A stretch of 64,000 nt of DNA. Origin: Rotaria sp. Silwood1 (taxonomy: Eukaryota; Rotifera; Eurotatoria; Philodinida; Philodinidae). Each line of letters starts with the position of its first letter. Within the stretch, counting starts at the first letter, position 1. Position numbers and translations under genes: made by a program. This document shows positions 58,261-64,000 of the stretch, piece after piece. The DNA is taken from contig CAJNOP010000381.1 in NCBI GenBank assembly GCA_905250075.1, positions 75,254 to 139,253 of the forward strand. Direction: 5' to 3'. Below the pieces are notes generated by a model. That model saw only the letters and a program-made list of their open reading frames with translations, had not been told where the DNA came from and did not search any database.

Positions 58261-60048
58261 CAGGGTGGTAAATAATATTATTCCAGGGGGGTAACACTAT
58301 GATCTCGAATCGGAGATATCATGAATTTTATACCAAATGAAAGCTCGTGAAAAATGGGGTTTAGTGATAGTAAATAGTAAGACTTTGAAGAACTTTCTTG
58401 TATTAATTTATCAAACGTTACGATTTTTATCGACATAAAATATTATAAAATCAGTTCATCGAAAAAGTTCGGGGCTAAACTATATGTTGTACAACTGTTT
58501 ATTTTCTTATTATTTATTGAGTACAATCAATAATCAGTATGACGACCATTAGCACTCTTTACTGCACGAAGTCGAGATGGATACGAACATAAAAGAGCTT
58601 CAAACAATTCGGTATTTTCTTCCATGTCCGTCAAAACATCCGCAATGTGCTTTTTAAGTGTGTCTTCACTATATCGATTATGTCCAGTTTCCGATAACAT
58701 TTTTTGTTCAACTTCATCTTTCATTATTGATCCAATATGTTCCGCCGCATTGAGATCGGGCGAATTACCAGGCCAAATATCATTGCCCCAAAACTCGATT
58801 TTGTTATCTCTAATCAGATGTTGAGTCATGTTTGCTCGCATACACGGTGCTTTATCGTGAACAAATATCACATTATCCAGATCAATTACGTTTTCCTCGT
58901 CGGTGAGGAATGGAAATACGTGTTGCATTAAAATAATGTCACGAAAATATTGACCGGTCCAAGATTCACCTTTGTCTTTAATCACCCAATGCATTTTTTT
59001 CGCGGTGAAAATGATAAAAATACCGATACACGCTTGGTTTTTAACCATTTCGCGATACCTTTCATCGTCTTCAATATCTTCAACACTTTTTGCCCAAATC
59101 CTATCATTTTGATAATTTGGTTTGCGAACTGTCCAAACATAAAATTCATCTGATGGTGCCAGATGAAGAAAATCTTCTTCAGTCCAATCTTTCAACCAAT
59201 CACAGAGCCATAATCGATCTGATATATGAGTTTCAGATTTTAACGGTCTTGAAATAACATGAAAAGGCTTTAATCCTTCCCTACGACGGTAGTTATTAAC
59301 TGTTTGTCGAGTAACATATTCTTTTTGTTTCTTTGCAATCTCTTTCGCCACGACAGAACCGCTTTTCCGTTGGTGACCACTTGCTTCACGAATAATGTCC
59401 TGAGCAGCTCTCGATAACTTGAGTTTAGGACCAGCATTCGAATAATCAGCAAAACATTGGTCACACGATTTTTCCCACCATTCTGTAACAAATCGAGTCG
59501 TACGGTGAATTTTGTCGGCAATCCATTGTCTATTTATAAATGTTGCACCAGCATCACGAGCTTCTCGGAAAGTAATGCATTTAATTCTATCAATCATTCT
59601 TTGTTGTTCGGTATCATAAGCGCCAGCCATTTGAAATAACAAACGAAAAAACACTGAGATTTCACTCGACTATAACTTTCAGACAGTCCGAGAACGAAAA
59701 AATTTTTCAAATAACTAGTATCACGTGGAGAGAAGAACAGAACGCCAAAGAACCATCTTATTGTGTGAGTCATAGTCATATATCATCATCGTTATCATTT
59801 CTCTTTCGTTTTCATAAAAAATGTTCGTTTTCAATGTCTCAAAATGTATGAAAAATGATTTTTAACGTGTTTTTGAAAGAAAATTTCGTTGTTTTTAAAA
59901 ATTTGGTACACGAAAGTTCTTCAAAGTCTTACTATTTACTATCACTAAACCCCATTTTTCACGGGCTTTCATTTGGTATAAAATTCATGATATCTCCGAT
60001 TCGAGATCATACTGTTACCCCCCTGGAATAATATTATTTACCACCCTG
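58261..60048. mobile_element. Intact young Tc1/mariner-superfamily transposon (DD37E type)
   Basis: 1788 bp with TA on both sides (58259-58260, 60049-60050). TIRs begin CAGGGTGGTAAATAATATTA and extend about 140 bp with only two mismatches that I can count. Inside is one uninterrupted transposase. Near-identical TIRs plus an intact gene imply very recent insertion. It sits inside the 7TM region of a receptor pseudogene. Confidence 0.93.
58527..59654 (-). CDS. Tc1/mariner-superfamily transposase, DD37E-like
   Basis: 375 aa, uninterrupted. ATG at 59654; a second Met nine codons in (MAGAYDTEQQ) is an alternative start. The N-terminal half (about 20-140) is helix-turn-helix-like (WIADKIHRTTRFVTEWW, then ITR-binding-like ARQTV/NYRRR sequence). 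The DDE domain shows Asp169 (LAPSDEFYVWT), Asp267 (VIFVHDKAP) and then SPDLNAAEH, where Glu305 gives 37 residues between the last two acids (or Asp300 gives 32). The SPDLNxxE order is Tc1-like, so DD37E is the better reading. Role: cut-and-paste transposition of the enclosing element into TA sites. It lies wholly between the TIRs. Confidence 0.9.
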   Translation of the reverse strand: MFFRLLFQMAGAYDTEQQRMIDRIKCITFREARDAGATFINRQWIADKIHRTTRFVTEWWEKSCDQCFADYSNAGPKLKLSRAAQDIIREASGHQRKSGSVVAKEIAKKQKEYVTRQTVNNYRRREGLKPFHVISRPLKSETHISDRLWLCDWLKDWTEEDFLHLAPSDEFYVWTVRKPNYQNDRIWAKSVEDIEDDERYREMVKNQACIGIFIIFTAKKMHWVIKDKGESWTGQYFRDIILMQHVFPFLTDEENVIDLDNVIFVHDKAPCMRANMTQHLIRDNKIEFWGNDIWPGNSPDLNAAEHIGSIMKDEVEQKMLSETGHNRYSEDTLKKHIADVLTDMEENTELFEALLCSYPSRLRAVKSANGRHTDY

Positions 60049-62543
60049 TATAATAGAATTGAATATTTGTAAACTAGATGGATACGTAGCAATACACCAT
60101 ACCAATAATGAAAATCAAAAGAATAATAATAACTATTTTAGCTATTTTTCTACTTGTTTTCTTTCGAAAATGAGTAGCATTTATTATTGTAATAGTGCGT
60201 TCAACCACAACACTCGCATTCAACCATCGATTCATATTAAGACAAACTCGTAAGAGAAAAATCGAGCGATATACATTGAATTTGTAAGAATAATCGATTT
60301 TTTACAAGGGACATCTGTGCTAAAATAAGTATCCAAAATTTCAATCCTAATAAAATAGTTGTAAGTAATGTTGTAATCGATGAACCTAATAAATATAAAC
60401 CACAACCAACTTCACATATTATTTTATTATTAAATGTAATCAAAGATAAAACTCCATTGATCAATCCTACAATCATCAAGATGGAAGTTGATATTAAACT
60501 AATTATAACAATATTTGGCTGATTTATAATGTTAATATTTGATTGAATGTGATAATCTAAGATAGCATCTAGAGATAAACCAAATCCATTCGTTGTAAAT
60601 TGACATCGTGTTCCATAAAAACATGGTTGACAAATATATAGTGATCTTTCTGGACAATCCGGAGTGTCTTGAAAACATTAACCATCATTTTCACAAACAC
60701 TTTGACCTAAACAATCTGATTTCATATCATGATTAAAATCAAAACAATTTGCTAAACGTTGTTTGCCATAATTATAACATAAACAAATCGAAACATTATC
60801 ATAAAAACAAGCTAGATTTGATGAATTTCTTTGACATGGTAAATGGTAATATTTAATATGACGAAGACAATGCATTTGAATAAAACTTTCATGAAATAAT
60901 TCATTTACATGTTGGCAACGATCGGACGGCTTTATCGTTGGAGCAATGGTTGTTGATTGGCTATAATTTTTTTGAATAATAGCTAAATAATAAATTTTAT
61001 TGTAAACTTCAATAAAAACAAGATGAAATGGTCGTGACTAATATAGTATAATTGAATCCTGTTGTAGAGGAATTGTTCGAAAAGTTGTTGTTCTCTTTGG
61101 TGTTACATCACTAATAACTTCTATGAAATGAATAAATATTGATGGAGATGAAATAATATCTTTTTTAAATGATAAAATAATTTTGTTATCTACTTTTTCA
61201 CATAGATCACCAGTATAACCTTTTGGACAAATACATGTAAATTTCTGATTCCATGACATATATTCATCAATAGGAATACATTGACCACCATTCAAACATG
61301 TTGAATTATTATTCAATTGACAAATTGTATCGACAAGAAGACATTGATAACCAAATTTATGAATAGGACAAACACATATAGATCGGTTGTGAGCAGATAC
61401 ACCAATACATATTGAATCTGATGAACAAGTACAATCATGAGGAATAGTACAATATCTTCCAGACCATCCAGGATTACATTGACAAAAAATATCATTTTGT
61501 GGATTATTTGAATATATGATAGATTTACCATGAATACATTGAGAAATTGAACATATCTGAATATTTTCATTATTTCGTGGAATAGTAACTATATATGCTA
61601 GACGATGAACAGGTAAAAATGGAAATTTTATTGGATATAATAAACTTCCTCGATAAATTAATGAACTTTTTTTCATAGATATCAATATGTATTGCATAAT
61701 TTTTTGTTTTATTTTTTGGTCGAGTTGAATAGAGTAAATAAATATTAAATTTAATTTTACAATCTCTTGTTGACAAATAAGTAAACTGTTCATATGAATG
61801 AATTATTCTTTCTTCACTATTATTGATAAGCGAAACAATAATAGCAAATAATGTTGACCAAGAATCTGATAATGTTTGAAATTGAATAGTTAAACTCACT
61901 CGTTGATTTTGATATTGACATTGATCATCATAGGAACTAGGTGGACAAAGACATGTATTTGTTGTTAAGTTCTTTTCATTGTTTAACCATACACGTAAAT
62001 CAAAACCACGATGACATCGATGTTGATATTTTTGAAACGTTTTCATTATATTTAATGTTGGCAAATCGACTTTTGTGCCAATCTTTGTTGGATCTATGAC
62101 GGATTCGCATAATTCATCTAATGAAAAATATTTAATTAGTTGTTTCCTTTTATACTGAATTGTTTGACATAAAAAGTCCTCGACCTCAGAACGAATGGAT
62201 AGGCAATTGGCAGAACGAATCATACCACACAAGTTAGTTTTTGTTCGATTTTTTTCACAAAATTGTTCATCATCTCCATGAATACAATGTTTATGCCTAT
62301 CACATAGTGCTGCTTGATCAACACATTGAAGAAAGCTTTGTTTGGTACAATAAAATTTGGACAGATATTCTTCGTCTAATCTTTTTTGACCTAATGATGG
62401 CTCATCAGTAGCACCAAGACAATCGATCTTGTTACCATTTATTCTCTTAACAGATAGGTACATCAGTTGATTTGTGTCAGGTGAAACACATAGGTGATGG
62501 TCTGAAGAACAATTTAATGTAGAAGGTAGGTAACAACCAATTT

Positions 62544-62638
62544 GAGGGTGGGTGTGGGTACACAGAATCATAAAGTCAACACCCACACTCATAACCATAC
62601 CCACACCACCCACATCCACACTGACAACCACACCCTCT
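62544..62638. repeat. Telomere-like hairpin within the receptor pseudogene
   Basis: GAGGGTGGGTGTGGGT, apex ACACAGAATCATAAAG, then a 55-bp C-rich arm ending CCACACCCTC. The ends GAGGGTG / CACCCTC are themselves inverted. In translation it gives a VGGVGMV...-type low-complexity start that is not part of the receptor. Confidence 0.85.
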
Positions 62639-63116
62639 CAATAAAAGTTTCTTGGAATCTGTCCTACAACGTAGAAGTCGGATTTCGAGGTCAGAATCTG
62701 ATACAGTTCGCTAATGTTTTCTTTTTGTAAATGGACAATTATCAAATAATGTTTGATCAGTAGTGTTACATTAGAGATCGAAAACGAATCTAATTGAATT
62801 GAAGTACAGCTTGATTTAATGTTTTCTTGGTGCTTGCTCATCCACTATGAATATTTCCTAAAAAGAGTCAACAGTTTCATGGAGCATCTAATGCTCTATC
62901 GAAAAACGTTACAAAAGTCTGTTTTAAAATATTTGAAAACTCCAAGTAAAAAGCAAATAATTATTCTAGGCCATATGTTAGTTTGTCTTTTATTCTTGTT
63001 TTAAACGAAAGGATTATAAATTTCTTTGGCAGAGAGAGATTCAAAAGAGTGTTCACATGTTCAAGAATCTAATTTAAATTCAATTCAACATATTTTGATT
63101 TTTAGTTATGAAATAA

Positions 63117-63736
63117 AAAAATGTTCATCTAAATTATTTTCCTAATATTACTCAAATGAGAATAAAGCGTTATCTCCGAACATCGAACGGTTCGATTACA
63201 ACAAGTCTTGATTGTATGATTCGTTTAACACAATTGAAGAAATTAACTATTCAATGTCATGATTTTTCTTTTAAAGAACTGATTAAATTGTTAAGTTTTA
63301 CACCGAATTTACATACATTAAAATTGAAATCATTATCTTTGAACGAAAATGATTTAAGATTAATTCAACAAAATGAAAATTTTCAATATGTATCAAAAAC
63401 AAATCAAATAAAGTATTTAGATCTTTTTCAATTGTGTGAATTCAATCATATTGAACTGATTATTAATTTATTTTCACAATTAGAATATTTAAAAACTGAA
63501 ATAAATTATAAAGAAATTCGACGAATAAAAAGATATTTACTATCAAAAACAACAATAAAATACAACATTTATTCTTCTTATGTATTTCAGATGTACCAAA
63601 ACTATGTTTAAAGGAATTGAATGCATTAATTAAATCAGAAAATTTACTTAATAGTTACTGTATTAGATTTATTAATCGTAATTTATATATACGGTGGTTA
63701 AAATTTCGTTTAAACATGTTCATTTTTTGTATGTAG
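63117..63736 (+). pseudogene. Fragment of an F-box/leucine-rich-repeat-like gene
   Basis: Open from 63117. It reads NYFPNITQMRIKRYLRTSNG and LTQLKKLTIQCHDFSFKELI, then LLSFTPNLHTLKLKSLSL, the pattern of the LRR part of bdelloid F-box-like proteins. The frame ends at 63611, but in another frame (from about 63592) a matching tail continues, PKLCLKELNALIKSENLLNS to IRWLKF, stopping at 63736. A one-base shift or a small intron near the CAG at 63592 would join them. The N-terminal F-box region is not found upstream; a TAA precedes 63117. Role of the intact family would be substrate recognition for ubiquitin ligases; that is inference. Confidence 0.55.
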
Positions 63737-63945
63737 ATAAATAAAAGATCTAATTTTCAATACGTATCTTTTTTTATTGTTTTATTTGAAGAGTTAGAAG
63801 AAAATAAAACATATATTAAAGGTATTTTTATAAAGCAAACCAAAATCGATTCCTATTTTGTGAAACACGATCGAAAAAGAATGTTGAAGTATGCAGGATG
63901 GTGTGGGCGCATATGTGTCTGATTGTTCTATAGGATTGGAAACTA

Positions 63946-64000
63946 CTTAGTATTGACCAAAAGTTCTGATCACGGTGTTTAAAGGACTTTGTCGGATAAA
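63946..64000. mobile_element. Start of a mariner-type element, cut by the window end
   Basis: TA followed by CTTAGTATTGACCAAAAGTT and CTGATCACGG, matching the terminus of the mariner relics at 12445-12577 and 36636-37838. The rest lies outside the window. Confidence 0.6.

Larger units (their letters stand above)
57862..62838 (-). pseudogene. LDLRa-EGF-7TM receptor gene, broken
   Basis: Minus-strand remnant of a large surface receptor. In order: an LDL-receptor class A-like repeat (about 62350-62255, CVDQAALCDRHKHCIHGDDEQFC); EGF-like repeats (about 61560-61200, e.g. CLNGGQC...CICPKGYTGDLCE); a Cys-rich stretch with another EGF-like piece (about 60930-60600); then a rhodopsin-like 7TM region (60480-60060, continuing at 58258-57862, ending IGYFISFLPPMLTFIVFI and a basic tail). 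Breaks: a 7-T run frameshift at 61667-61673; TAG at 61040-61038; TAA at 60680-60678; a 1-bp shift near 60250; a 1.8-kb transposon at 58261-60048; a shift at the 7-T run 58189-58195. A telomere-like hairpin disrupts its 5' part (62544-62638). Some shifts could be homopolymer errors; the insertion and nonsense codons are not easily explained that way. Confidence 0.8.

Noticed and set aside
441..62638. G-rich blocks as CRISPR arrays or ordinary microsatellites
   Set aside because: The repeats are degenerate, lack unique spacers of constant length, and are organised as inverted pairs, which neither explanation predicts.
1..64000. tRNA or rRNA genes
   Set aside because: I looked for clover-leaf landmarks (GGTTCGANNCC-type T loops) and conserved rRNA blocks and found none convincing; a covariance-model scan would be decisive.

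Overview
The window looks like nuclear DNA of a bdelloid rotifer, probably Rotaria- or Adineta-like. The DNA is AT-rich and unphased. Introns are very short (many 49-85 nt). The proteins belong to families expanded in bdelloids: pentapeptide-repeat membrane proteins, TPR repeats of the kinesin-light-chain type, LDLRa/EGF/7TM receptors, F-box-like leucine-rich proteins, and a two-TM Cys-rich family. G-rich TGTGGG-type blocks, the bdelloid telomere motif, occur at about 19 places. The species call is inference. Two runs of 100 N mark assembly gaps (7942-8041, 44356-44455).

Layout. 1-3.1 kb: intergenic with small palindromic elements. 3.1-6.0 kb (-): intact DEAH-box helicase with eight N-terminal CCCH-type fingers. 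6.0-16.8 kb: no convincing gene; foldbacks, telomere-like hairpins and a gap. 16.8-23.5 kb (+): a decayed titin/twitchin-like (Ig/Fn3) gene split by a 3.3-kb TIR element with a 9-bp target duplication, which itself holds a young mariner-type foldback. 24.7-25.9 kb (+): cathepsin-L-like gene of five exons that has lost the catalytic His. 27.5-30.1 kb (+): membrane-anchored S9 dipeptidyl-peptidase of fungal DPP5 type with a Ser/Thr stalk. 31.9-36.4 kb (-): three tandem copies of a two-TM module; splice phases indicate they may be one 1294-residue gene. 36.6-37.8 kb: dead mariner. 38-44 kb: repeats, including a hAT-type non-autonomous element with 8-bp TSD and a 1.5-kb foldback. 44.4-46.2 kb (-): 5' part of an RTE-like retrotransposon, next to an orphan TMEM272-like exon. 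46.5-50 kb: the densest telomere-like hairpins. 50.1-52.3 kb (+): a small unknown two-exon gene and a pentapeptide-repeat membrane protein. 52.4-54.9 kb: broken TPR gene and a truncated GPI-type ectodomain gene head to head. 57.9-62.8 kb (-): LDLRa-EGF-7TM receptor pseudogene carrying an intact, very young DD37E-type transposon (58261-60048). 63.1-63.7 kb (+): fragment of an F-box/LRR-like gene. The window ends inside another mariner-type TIR.

Overall this is a gene-poor accessory region. Of about a dozen coding loci only five look intact (helicase, cathepsin homologue, DPP5-like peptidase, three-module gene, pentapeptide protein). The genes do not form a pathway. The most unusual signals are the recurrent telomere-repeat hairpins with a purine-rich GAAGAGAA-like apex, the exon-equals-module three-copy membrane gene, and the His-less cathepsin.
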